Below, one piece after another: positions 1-8,060 of a stretch of DNA of 64,000 bases. This stretch comes from Microbacterium sp. Clip185. GTDB lineage: Bacteria; Actinomycetota; Actinomycetes; Actinomycetales; Microbacteriaceae. The position numbers were made by a program, and so were the translations under genes. The notes under the pieces were generated by a model. That model was not told the origin of the DNA and made no database searches. It saw only the letters and a program-made list of their open reading frames with translations. Location: NCBI RefSeq assembly GCF_028743715.1, contig NZ_CP117996.1, positions 2,542,001 to 2,606,000 on the forward strand, in the 5' to 3' direction. Position 1 is the first letter of the stretch. Each line of letters opens with the position of its first letter.

Positions 1-36
1 AAGTGTACGGCATGGCACACGAGGGCGCGAACGCGC

Positions 37-489
37 TCAGCCCGGAAGGCACGGCGAGAAGACAGCGATCACCAACGCCGGGCCCTCGGCGGCGAGGGTC
101 ACGGTGACGCCGTCCTCGGAGATCCACCCCTGTCTTTCCGCGGCCGGATCGGCATCGGCGAGAGGTCGCCACACCGCGGGATCGAGGCTCTCGCCGAGGT
201 CGTCGCGCACTCCGTCCGCCGCCGAGGCGTCGGCGGCGACCGCGAGCACACCGGTCGCCGTCAGCACGATCTGCTCGGTGTCGGCGGGCCGTGAGCACGC
301 CTGGGTGCGCGGCTCGGCGGTCTCGAGCGTGCGCAGCACGTTCGGATCCACCCCCGACGCCTGAGCGACGAGGTCGTCGAACACGTCGCGCATCCGGCGA
401 TCCGCCGCGTCCGCATCCACCGGCGAGCATGCGGCCAGCGCGAGCACGGCGAGCAACGAGGCAGCGCCCAGGCCGGCGCGCGCCCTCAC
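37..489 (-). CDS. Small exported lipoprotein, function unknown
   Basis: This 150-residue protein is probably anchored to the outer face of the membrane. It opens with a basic segment, a hydrophobic run (about residues 7-20) and the lipobox LAAC with Cys21 as lipidation site. The remainder is soluble and rich in Ala and Asp, with Cys near residue 67 and near the C-terminus; I recognise no family. The GTG start overlaps the stop of the upstream gene by 4 bp (GTGA), so translation is probably coupled. It is the last gene of a three-gene unit with a membrane HExxH protein and a PPOX-fold protein, which suggests a shared but unknown role at the cell surface. Confidence 0.75.
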   Translation of the reverse strand: MRARAGLGAASLLAVLALAACSPVDADAADRRMRDVFDDLVAQASGVDPNVLRTLETAEPRTQACSRPADTEQIVLTATGVLAVAADASAADGVRDDLGESLDPAVWRPLADADPAAERQGWISEDGVTVTLAAEGPALVIAVFSPCLPG

Positions 490-1403
490 GGCCGCACCGC
501 CTCGAGCACCTCGTAGTCCGCGGCCATGGGTTCCGTGACCTGGACGCCGAGCGATGCGAGATGATCCAGCAGCCAGCCGTCGTACCAGCCGTCGACGTCG
601 CACGGTGAGGAGGTGTCGACGTAGTCGGATGCGGGGATGCCGTAGACGTACACGGCACGACAGCTCGCGTCGGCCTCGAGCTCCGGGCCGTACTGGTCGT
701 CGGTGACGCCTGCCCGATCGGCCGCGAGGAAGGCCGGGTAGTAGTTCTGGTACTGGTACCAGTGCATGGCCTCGTGCACGAACACGGCCCACACGGAGGA
801 CTCCATGCCCGGATCCCACGCGAGGAAGAGCCAGTTCGGATACCGGGTGGAGTAGCAGCCGCCGACGACGATCTCGTAGCCCGTGCGCTCGGAGAGGTGG
901 TAGCCGCAGTTCTCGTCCCCGGCGTCGAAGGCGACCTGGACCCGGTCGGCGCCGATGGAGGCGAGGAACGCACGCCCGTCCGGATCCGCTCCCGGCATCG
1001 CTGGGCCGCCAGGGTTGGGCACGGCCAGCAGCGGTGAGTCGTCTCCCGTCTTCCACTCCTCGACCTGCGCATGCTCGTCGTCCCAGGCCCGATGATCGCT
1101 CTCGAAGTCGGCCGTCGCCCCCTGGGTGGCAGTCACCTTCTCGGATGCGGCCGCGAAGGCGTCGGCGATCGCCGACTCCTGCTCGGGGCTCATGACCCGC
1201 GACGCGAGCACGCGCTCCCGCTGCTGCCAGATGAGCCACGCACCGCCCGCTCCGGCGGCGAGGAGGATGAGCAGCACGAGGCTCAACGAGAGCCCGATGA
1301 CCCAGCCCGCACCGCGGCTGCGACGTCTCGACGCGGCGGGCGGGACCGGATGCGGCAGGACGGGCGGCGATCCGGCCGCCGGCGGGGCCGGATCGAACGT
1401 CAC
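486..1403 (-). CDS. Membrane-anchored putative zinc metallopeptidase (HEAMH motif)
   Basis: A 305-residue protein with a Pro-rich cytoplasmic N-terminus, one membrane segment at about residues 33-58 and a large extracellular domain. The domain carries HEAMH (His210, Glu211, His214), the HExxH signature of zinc peptidases, followed about 27 residues later by ELEAD, which could supply the third metal ligand as in gluzincin-like neutral zinc peptidases. Several aromatic residues surround the motif (WYQYQNYY). I do not recognise a named family, so substrate and activity are inferred from the motif only. The GTG start at 1403 overlaps the stop of the PPOX gene and the gene's own stop overlaps the lipoprotein start, so all three should be translated together. 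Confidence 0.7.
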   Translation of the reverse strand: MTFDPAPPAAGSPPVLPHPVPPAASRRRSRGAGWVIGLSLSLVLLILLAAGAGGAWLIWQQRERVLASRVMSPEQESAIADAFAAASEKVTATQGATADFESDHRAWDDEHAQVEEWKTGDDSPLLAVPNPGGPAMPGADPDGRAFLASIGADRVQVAFDAGDENCGYHLSERTGYEIVVGGCYSTRYPNWLFLAWDPGMESSVWAVFVHEAMHWYQYQNYYPAFLAADRAGVTDDQYGPELEADASCRAVYVYGIPASDYVDTSSPCDVDGWYDGWLLDHLASLGVQVTEPMAADYEVLEAVRP

Positions 1404-1840
1404 GCCATCGCCCCTTCGGCGGGGTCCGCGGTGCGCCGCTCGAAGGCGCGTCCGGTCGTGACCGACGGCGTGATGCGCACGAGGACGTCCTTGACGGTGG
1501 GCGCCCATGGCGCCGAGGCGAGGGCTTCGAGAGCGGCGATCTCGTCGGAGCGGTCGACGGCCGCCGCCGTCCCGCGCACGACGACGCTCCAGGCGTCGCG
1601 CGCGCTGTGGTCGTCGACCTCGAACAGCACTTCGTCGTGCGCAGTGAGCTCGAGCAGCTTCGTTCCCGGAGCGGTGCGGAACAGGATGCTGCGCCCGTCG
1701 AGCGCGTAGCCGACCGGGAACACGTCGATCCGCTCTCCGATCCTGGTCACCAGGCGACCGACCTCCTGCGTGCCGAGCAGTCGCCACATCGACTCCTCGT
1801 CCAGCACCCGCACCCCGTCCGTCCGCGTCGCGTCGCTCAT
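1400..1840 (-). CDS. Pyridoxamine 5'-phosphate oxidase (PPOX)-fold flavin-binding protein
   Basis: This 146-residue protein matches small actinobacterial PPOX-class proteins: the segments VGRLVT, DVFPVGYALDG and ILFRTAPGTK are typical of the split beta-barrel that binds FMN or, in some actinobacterial members, F420. Such proteins are oxidoreductases or flavin-binding regulators, and substrate cannot be told from sequence. The ATG at 1840 is preceded at six bases by CAGGAT, a plausible -10 box, and no Shine-Dalgarno is visible, which fits a leaderless message. It is the first gene of the operon continuing into the membrane peptidase (4-bp overlap). A CofE gene elsewhere in the window makes F420 use possible but unproven. 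Confidence 0.8.
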   Translation of the reverse strand: MSDATRTDGVRVLDEESMWRLLGTQEVGRLVTRIGERIDVFPVGYALDGRSILFRTAPGTKLLELTAHDEVLFEVDDHSARDAWSVVVRGTAAAVDRSDEIAALEALASAPWAPTVKDVLVRITPSVTTGRAFERRTADPAEGAMA

Positions 1841-1846
1841 GCCCCC

Positions 1847-1852
1847 ATCCTG
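1847..1852 (-). promoter_or_regulatory. -10 box of a leaderless promoter, PPOX gene
   Basis: On the minus strand CAGGAT lies exactly six bases before the ATG at 1840. The 147-bp divergent region with the HSP90 gene contains no other obvious feature. Confidence 0.4.
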
Positions 1853-1987
1853 GCCCAACCGGGCCGGGGGCGCACGGGATCGTTCTCTCCCCAGGCGCTC
1901 AGGTCCGCTCCCGCTCCCGGAGTACGCTGAATCGGTCGCCGTCCACCACCCGATGGGCGGCGCTGCGACGAGGTTCGAGGAGCGACG

Positions 1988-3805
1988 GTGAACGAGGTGC
2001 CGGCCCCCCAGCAGTTCCAGGTGGATCTTCGAGGGGTGATCGATCTTCTCAGTCGGCACATCTACTCGAGCCCTCGGGTCTTCCTCCGCGAGCTCCTGCA
2101 GAACGCCGTCGATGCGATCGCCGCACGTCGCGCGCTGGATGGCGGCGGCGGCCGCATCCGCATCACACCGGCAGGGGTCGAAGCGCCCGAGTTCATCATC
2201 CGCGACGACGGCATCGGTCTCACCGAGAGCGAGGTCGCCGATCTGCTGGCCACCGTGGGGCGCAGCTCCAAGCGCGACATCTTCGACCTTCCGCGCAGCG
2301 ACTTCCTCGGCCAGTTCGGCATCGGGATGCTGTCGTGCTTCATGGTGTGCGACACCATCGTGATCCGCTCACGCAGTGCCGCCGGAGGTCCTGGAGTCGA
2401 GTGGGTGGGACGCTCGGACGGCACCTTCGCCGTACGGCCCTTCGACGGCGAGATCCCGGTCGGCACGAGCGTGCACCTCACCCCGCGCGGCGACAGTGCG
2501 GCCTTGCTGACGGGCGCCACGGTGCTGGAGCTCGCCGAGACGTTCGGCCGCTACCTGCCGGTCTCGGTCGTGGTGGACCTTCCCGGCGGCGGCGAGACCA
2601 CCGTGACCGAGCCCGCTCCCTTCCTCGACGGCGACCTCGAGACGCGACTGGCGTACGGGCGCGAGCTCATCGGCGTCGAGCCGCTGGACGCGATCGAGCT
2701 GTCGGTCGCCGCCACCCAGACCCGCGGCGTCGCCTACGTGCTGCCGTTCGCGCCGCCGCCCTCGGCGCGCCAGAGCACGCGGGTGTACCTGCGCCGGATG
2801 CTGCTGGCCGAGCGCGTCGACGATCTGCTTCCCGACTGGGCGTTCTTCGCGCGCGCGGTCATCGACTCCGGTGGGCTGCATCCGACCGCGAGCCGGGAAT
2901 CGCTCGTGGACGACGACGCACTCGAGCAGACCCGCAGCGAGATCGGCGACGCGATCCGACGCTGGATCCTGGAGCTGGCGCTTCGGGAGCCGGCGCGGCT
3001 CGCGCAGTTCGTCGCCGTGCACGAGGTCGCCCTGAAATCTCTCGTGCGCCACGACGACGAGCTGGCCCGCTTCATCGTGCGCTGGCTCTCGGTGGAGACG
3101 ACCGCGGGGCGCGTGCGGATCGAGGAGCTGGTGCGCCGCTCCCCCGAGGTCCGTTACGCAGAGACCGTCGACGAGTTCCGCCAGCTCGCGAGCATCGTGC
3201 CGCCGGGCACGCTCCTGGTCGACGGCGGCTACCTCTACGACGCCGAGCTCGTCCGTCTTCTTCCCGAGATCTTCCCCGAGGTCAGTGTGGAGCGCGTCGA
3301 GGTCGGCTCCGAAATGGACCGGCTCGATCTGCCTCCGCTGGACGACCGCAACGCGGCCCTCGACCTCGAGCGACGCGCCCGCGCAGCCCTCGGCGACGTC
3401 GACGTCTCGGTGCGCTCTTTCGAGCGCCGGGAACTGCCCGGCCTGTTCGTCGCGGATCCGCAGGTGCTCCGAGCGCTCGATCGGGGACGCGCCCGTGGGG
3501 CCGCCGGCGCCCTGTGGTCGGGAGTCCTCGACCGCGCGGAGAAGGCTGTCACCGGAGCCGACGCGGATGCAGCGGCCCCCGCCGCCAGACTGTGCCTGAA
3601 CTGGGGCAACCCCACCGTCCGCGCCCTCGCGGCGGCGGGCGACACGGCGGTCTTCGACAGCGGCATCCGGCTGCTGCACGTGCAGTCGCTGCTCGCCGGC
3701 CATCACCCGCTCAGCCCGCGCGACCGCGCCGTGATGAGCACCTCGCTCGCGGAGCTGCTCGACCGAGCGCTCGCCGCCACCCCCGACCCGGAAGGAGCAT
3801 CATGA
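1988..3805 (+). CDS. HSP90-family (HtpG-like) ATPase
   Basis: This 605-residue protein is an HSP90/GHKL-type ATPase. The nucleotide pocket is intact: RELLQNAVDAI (Glu35 and Asn39, the N box), RDDGIGLTE (Asp73-Gly77, G1) and GQFGIGM (residues 108-114, G2). The middle and C-terminal regions are HSP90-like in length but no MEEVD tail is seen, as expected for bacteria. The GTG start has a good ribosome site (GAGGAG) about seven bases upstream. Its stop overlaps the ATG of a 938-residue TPR protein, so the two are made together. It differs enough from classical HtpG that it is better called an HSP90-family paralogue with unknown clients. Confidence 0.85.
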   Translation: MNEVPAPQQFQVDLRGVIDLLSRHIYSSPRVFLRELLQNAVDAIAARRALDGGGGRIRITPAGVEAPEFIIRDDGIGLTESEVADLLATVGRSSKRDIFDLPRSDFLGQFGIGMLSCFMVCDTIVIRSRSAAGGPGVEWVGRSDGTFAVRPFDGEIPVGTSVHLTPRGDSAALLTGATVLELAETFGRYLPVSVVVDLPGGGETTVTEPAPFLDGDLETRLAYGRELIGVEPLDAIELSVAATQTRGVAYVLPFAPPPSARQSTRVYLRRMLLAERVDDLLPDWAFFARAVIDSGGLHPTASRESLVDDDALEQTRSEIGDAIRRWILELALREPARLAQFVAVHEVALKSLVRHDDELARFIVRWLSVETTAGRVRIEELVRRSPEVRYAETVDEFRQLASIVPPGTLLVDGGYLYDAELVRLLPEIFPEVSVERVEVGSEMDRLDLPPLDDRNAALDLERRARAALGDVDVSVRSFERRELPGLFVADPQVLRALDRGRARGAAGALWSGVLDRAEKAVTGADADAAAPAARLCLNWGNPTVRALAAAGDTAVFDSGIRLLHVQSLLAGHHPLSPRDRAVMSTSLAELLDRALAATPDPEGAS

Positions 3806-6618
3806 CCGGTTACGCGACCCGCATCCGATCACTGTTCGACGAGATCGACCGCACGCCCTGGGGGCCGGCCGAGAGGGCATTGGTCGCCGAGGCGGTGGCG
3901 CTGGCGCAGGCCAGCGGCGACGAGCGCCTCGAGTACGAGGCGCGGATGCGGCAGACCGCCAGCGCGAACATGGGCGGCGACACGGATCTGATGCTCACCT
4001 CGTTCGCGTGGTGCCTGGGTCACCACGACGCCGATCCGGAACGCTTCCCCGCCGAGCTGGAGCCCGCGGGCGATCTCATGTGGCACTACAAGTGGATGGC
4101 GGGCGCCCTCCGGGGCTCGCCCGAGTTCTCGTCCGAGCAGATCACGGCTGTGCTCGACGACATGCAGACCCACTACGAGCGGGCCGGCCACGGCATGAGC
4201 GGCGTGCTCATGGCGCGCTTCGAGGACGCCTGGTCGGCGGGACGCATCGACGAGGCGGCCGAGCTGCGGCGCCGGTTGGAGGCGACGCCCCGCGACGAGT
4301 ACAGCCACTGCGACGCCTGCACGCGCAGCCAGTTCGCCGGGTTCTTCGCGGAGACCGGTGATGAGGCGGAGGCGATCCGTCTCGTCGAGGAACTCGTCGA
4401 GGGCGGCTTCACGTGCGGCGAGGAGCCCGAGCACGCCCTCGCACGCGCCCTCCTGCCCTACCTGCACGCAGGGCGCCCGGACGAGGCGCGCACCGCGCAT
4501 CTGCGCAGCTACCGCCTCGCGAAGGACAACGCGGACAACCTCTCGATCATCGCGAAGAACATCGTCTTCTGCGCCGTCACCGGCAACGAGGCACGCGCGC
4601 TCGCGCTCGTCGAGCGGCACCTGCCGTGGCTCACCCACGACGGGCTGAACGCCAGCGCACACCTCGAGGCGCTCGCGGCTTTCGCCGTCGCGCTGGATGC
4701 GGTCGCCGCCGCCGGGCACCCCGACGCCGCCGTGCGCGGCTCCGATGCCGAGGCGCTCGTTCCCTTCATCGGTGCGCACGAGGGCGTCTGGCCGGCCGCC
4801 GAGCTGGCTGCGCGGATGTGGGCGGCCGCCCAGAGCATCGCCGAGGCCTTCGACGCTCGCAACGGCACCGATGCCCAGACCGCGTGGCTCGCCGGCCAGC
4901 GTGCGGTCGGCACCGAGCGCTACGACGTGCCGATCAGCTCCCACGACTTCGCCGCGCGCACGGCGGCGTCCACCCCGCGCACCACGGCCGAGCGGGTCGA
5001 GCGCGCGCTGGCGCTGGACCAGCTCGGCTCGATCGCCGCTCTCGAGGCGATCGAGGAGGTTCTCGCGGACGCCGATGCCGAGGAGCGCGTGGCTCTCACG
5101 CACGGACAGCTCGGAATCCTCGTGGCGCTGGATCGCCTCGACGAGGCGCAGGCCGCGCTGCCCGCACGCATCGACGCTCTGCGCGCCACCGGTCGCACCG
5201 CACAGGCCCAGCTCGAGGAGCGCCTCGGGCTTCTGCTGTTCGGGGCCGATGCGGACGGCGCCGTCGAGACCCTTCAGCGGACGCTGGACGAACTCCACGA
5301 CGCGCCCGCGGGCCTGCGTGCCGACGTCATCGCAACGCTCGCGTTCCTTCGGCTGAAAGACCCGACGGCAACCGAACCGGACGAGCGCCGACGCACCGCC
5401 GAGCTGTTCGGTCAGGCTGCGGCGCTGTTCGCCGAGGCCGGCGAGCCCGGATTCGCCTACTCGCAGCGCTGGCTGCAGGCCGACATGACGGCGGCCGCCG
5501 GCGACCTCGACGCGGCCGCGGAACTCCTCGACGCCCTCGTCGCGCAGGACGGCATCAGCGATGCACGCCGGGCGCGCGCTCTGCTGCTGCGCGCACGGAC
5601 CCGTGGCGGTCGCGGCGAGTACGCCCTGGGTGCCGCCGACGCCGACGAGGCCACCCGCATCCATCTGCTGGCCGGAGCCGATGACGGGCTCGTGAGCAAT
5701 GCGTTCTTCCTGGCCGGAGCCCTGCACGAGGATGCGGGCGCCATGGGCGAGGCCGTCTCGCGCTACCGTGTCGCCGCCGAACGCCGCGAGGCCACGGGCG
5801 CTTCGGCGACCGATCTGCGCTTCCGACTCGGCCGCGCACTGCTGGGAGCGGGCCTCGGGGAGGAGGCCATCGAGGTGCTCGACCAGGTGCTCCAGGAGGA
5901 GACGGCGGCCGAAGAGCCTGCCGGCTCCCGCGCGATCACGGTCGGCATGCTCACGCGCGCCTTCGAGCAGGCCGGTCAGTTCGGCAACGCCGTGGGGGGA
6001 TGGGAGTTCGCGGCGCAACTGCACGAGGAGGCAGAGGAGCCCGCCGCGCGCGCCTACGCCCTCAAGGAGCACGGGCGCCTGCTCGGCCGCTTCGGCGAGA
6101 TCGACGACGCGATCGACTCGTTGACCCAGGCCGTGGAGCTCGTACGGGGCGACGAGGAGCAGGTCGGTCTGCTCGCCGACGGCCTCCACACCCTCGCGCA
6201 GGCGCACCAGCAGCGCGGCGACCTCGAGAAGGTGTTCGCCCTGCTGGACGAGGCCGTCGAGCTCGGCCGCGCCCATGACGCGGCGTGGTTCGTCGCCGAC
6301 GTGCTCGACACGCGCGCACGCGCCCTCGCCGCCGCTGACCGCACCGACGAAGCCGTGTCCACCGCACTGCAGGCAGCCGACGGCTTCGTCCAGGCCGGAG
6401 ATCCGACAGCCGCCGGCCGGTCCGAGTTCGTCGCCGCACGCATCCTCGTGGGCGCCGAACGACCGGCCGACGCGGTCGCGCTCTACCGCGCAGCGCTCGA
6501 GCACGCCGGCGATGACGAGGCGCTGCGACAGACCGCCGCTCTCGAGCTCGGCGACGTGCTGGAGAGTCTCGGCCGGCCCGCCGAGGCGGCGGAGATCCGC
6601 GCGACGCTTCCGGCATGA
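3802..6618 (+). CDS. Large tetratricopeptide-repeat protein coupled to HSP90
   Basis: A 938-residue soluble protein made almost entirely of helical TPR-like repeats (recurrent Leu/Ala patterns such as GRFGEIDDAIDSL and RGDLEKVFALLDEAVEL). No signal peptide, membrane segment or catalytic domain is visible. An N-terminal region of about 230 residues looks different and contains CDAC (Cys170, Cys173) plus Cys205, a possible metal or redox site. The ATG at 3802 overlaps the HSP90 stop (ATGA) and has GAAGGAG upstream. TPR proteins are classical HSP90 partners in eukaryotes; a co-chaperone or client-scaffold role here is inference from coupling and domain type. Confidence 0.8.
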   Translation: MTGYATRIRSLFDEIDRTPWGPAERALVAEAVALAQASGDERLEYEARMRQTASANMGGDTDLMLTSFAWCLGHHDADPERFPAELEPAGDLMWHYKWMAGALRGSPEFSSEQITAVLDDMQTHYERAGHGMSGVLMARFEDAWSAGRIDEAAELRRRLEATPRDEYSHCDACTRSQFAGFFAETGDEAEAIRLVEELVEGGFTCGEEPEHALARALLPYLHAGRPDEARTAHLRSYRLAKDNADNLSIIAKNIVFCAVTGNEARALALVERHLPWLTHDGLNASAHLEALAAFAVALDAVAAAGHPDAAVRGSDAEALVPFIGAHEGVWPAAELAARMWAAAQSIAEAFDARNGTDAQTAWLAGQRAVGTERYDVPISSHDFAARTAASTPRTTAERVERALALDQLGSIAALEAIEEVLADADAEERVALTHGQLGILVALDRLDEAQAALPARIDALRATGRTAQAQLEERLGLLLFGADADGAVETLQRTLDELHDAPAGLRADVIATLAFLRLKDPTATEPDERRRTAELFGQAAALFAEAGEPGFAYSQRWLQADMTAAAGDLDAAAELLDALVAQDGISDARRARALLLRARTRGGRGEYALGAADADEATRIHLLAGADDGLVSNAFFLAGALHEDAGAMGEAVSRYRVAAERREATGASATDLRFRLGRALLGAGLGEEAIEVLDQVLQEETAAEEPAGSRAITVGMLTRAFEQAGQFGNAVGGWEFAAQLHEEAEEPAARAYALKEHGRLLGRFGEIDDAIDSLTQAVELVRGDEEQVGLLADGLHTLAQAHQQRGDLEKVFALLDEAVELGRAHDAAWFVADVLDTRARALAAADRTDEAVSTALQAADGFVQAGDPTAAGRSEFVAARILVGAERPADAVALYRAALEHAGDDEALRQTAALELGDVLESLGRPAEAAEIRATLPA

Positions 6619-6654
6619 CGAAGGCGGGGGCGAGATCCTCGCCCCCGCCTTCGT
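6618..6654. terminator. Bidirectional hairpin terminator
   Basis: A perfect 17-bp inverted repeat (6618-6634 and 6638-6654) with a 3-base loop lies between the convergent TPR and dehydrogenase genes. It is GC-rich, without a clear U-tract, as is common in actinobacteria. Confidence 0.85.
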
Positions 6655-6660
6655 GCCGGC

Positions 6661-8028
6661 TCAGTCGGCGATGCGGATGAGCTTCTTGTTGACGAATTCG
6701 TCCGCCGCCAGCAAGCCCATCTCACGACCCGTGCCGGAGCGCTTCACCCCGCCGAACGGCAGCTCGGGCGAATCGGCCAGCACGCAGTTGACGTAGACCA
6801 TGCCGGCCTCGATCCGATCCGCCACACGCTCGGCCTGGGCGGGGTCGGTCGTGTACACGTAGGAGCCGAGCCCGAAGCTCGTGTCGTTCGCCACGCGCAC
6901 CGCGTCCTCCTCATCCCGGACGCGGTAGACGACACCGGCGGGCCCGAAGAGCTCCTCGCGGTACACGTCCATCTCCGACGTGACATCCGTGAGCACCGTG
7001 GGCGCGTAGAACGCGCCGTCACGGGTGCCACCGGTCACCAGGCGAGCGCCCTGCGCGACAGCCGTGTCGACCTGCGCCTCGAGCCGCTCTGCGGCCGCGA
7101 GAGACGAGAGCGGCCCGAGCAGGGTCTCCTCGGCGAAAGGATCGCCGACGGGAGTCTCTGCCATCGCAGCGGTGAACTTCTCGAGGAAGGCGTCGTACAG
7201 CTCATCGACCACGATGAAGCGCTTGGGAGCGTTGCAGGACTGCCCGTTGTTGTCCATGCGCGCCTCGACGGCGGCGGCGACCGTGGCATCGAGATCCGGG
7301 GTGGAGAGCACGATGAACGGGTCGGATCCGCCGAGCTCCAGCGCGACCTTCTTCAGGTTGCGACCGGCGATCTCCGCGACCGCGGCGCCGGCGCGCTCGG
7401 AGCCCGTGACCGACACCCCCTGCACGCGCGGATCGGCGATGATCGTCGCCGCCTGCTCGTTGCTCGCGTAGAGGTTCAGGTACGACCCCTCCGGCAGACC
7501 CGCATCCCGGTAGATCGCCTCGATGGCCGCGGACGACTCGGGGCATTGCGGCGCGTGCTTGAGCAGGATCGTGTTGCCCAGCACAAGGTTCGGAGCCGCG
7601 AAACGGGCCACCTGGTAGAAGGGGAAGTTCCACGGCATGATGCCCAGCAGCACCCCGAGCGGCGTCGGGCGGATGACGGCCGACCCCTCGCCCAGGATGT
7701 CGATCGGACGGTCCGAGGTGATCTGGTCGGCGTGATCGGCGTAGAACTCGGTGATGTCGGCGGCGAAGTCGACCTCGCCGAGGGCCGCGGCCAGGGGCTT
7801 TCCCATCTCGCGCACGGCGATGGCCGCCAGCTCGTCGCGGCGCTCGCGGTGCAGTTCGGCGGCTCGCCGCACGAGGACGGCGCGCTCGGCGACCGGCATC
7901 TCGCGCCACCGACGGTAGGCGCTCTCGGACGCGGCGAGCTTCTGCTCGAGTTCGGCATCGCTGAGGGCGGGGTAGGTCGCCAGCTGCTCACCGGTGGCGG
8001 GGTTCACGACCGCGTATTCGCTGCTCAT
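6661..8028 (-). CDS. gabD: NAD(P)-dependent succinate-semialdehyde dehydrogenase
   Basis: A 455-residue aldehyde dehydrogenase of the short SSADH type (like E. coli YneI/Sad). It oxidises succinate semialdehyde to succinate, the last step of GABA breakdown. Catalytic residues are present: the general base Glu231 in LELGGSDP and the nucleophile Cys265 in GQSCNAPKR, along with MPWNFPFYQ of the cofactor site. It is the last gene of the operon containing gabT and an amine oxidase, which supports the substrate call. It is the only aldehyde dehydrogenase in the cluster, so it might also oxidise 4-aminobutanal; that is inference. CAAGGAGGAC upstream of the ATG is a strong ribosome site. Confidence 0.85.
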   Translation of the reverse strand: MSSEYAVVNPATGEQLATYPALSDAELEQKLAASESAYRRWREMPVAERAVLVRRAAELHRERRDELAAIAVREMGKPLAAALGEVDFAADITEFYADHADQITSDRPIDILGEGSAVIRPTPLGVLLGIMPWNFPFYQVARFAAPNLVLGNTILLKHAPQCPESSAAIEAIYRDAGLPEGSYLNLYASNEQAATIIADPRVQGVSVTGSERAGAAVAEIAGRNLKKVALELGGSDPFIVLSTPDLDATVAAAVEARMDNNGQSCNAPKRFIVVDELYDAFLEKFTAAMAETPVGDPFAEETLLGPLSSLAAAERLEAQVDTAVAQGARLVTGGTRDGAFYAPTVLTDVTSEMDVYREELFGPAGVVYRVRDEEDAVRVANDTSFGLGSYVYTTDPAQAERVADRIEAGMVYVNCVLADSPELPFGGVKRSGTGREMGLLAADEFVNKKLIRIAD

Positions 8029-8060
8029 TCGTCCTCCTTGGTTGTGGTCTCAGTCTGCCG

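Noticed and set aside
1..36. A further gene at the left edge
   Set aside because: Only 36 bases lie beyond the lipoprotein stop, too little to support any call.
2335..3801. A frame-shifted Arg-rich extension upstream of the TPR protein
   Set aside because: It overlaps the HSP90 gene in another frame and is low-complexity Arg/Ala; the ATG at 3802 with GAAGGAG is the clear start.
3829..6504. An 891-residue open frame on the minus strand opposite the TPR gene
   Set aside because: Long antisense frames are expected at this GC content. The plus-strand frame has coherent TPR repeats, a coupled start and the right codon bias.
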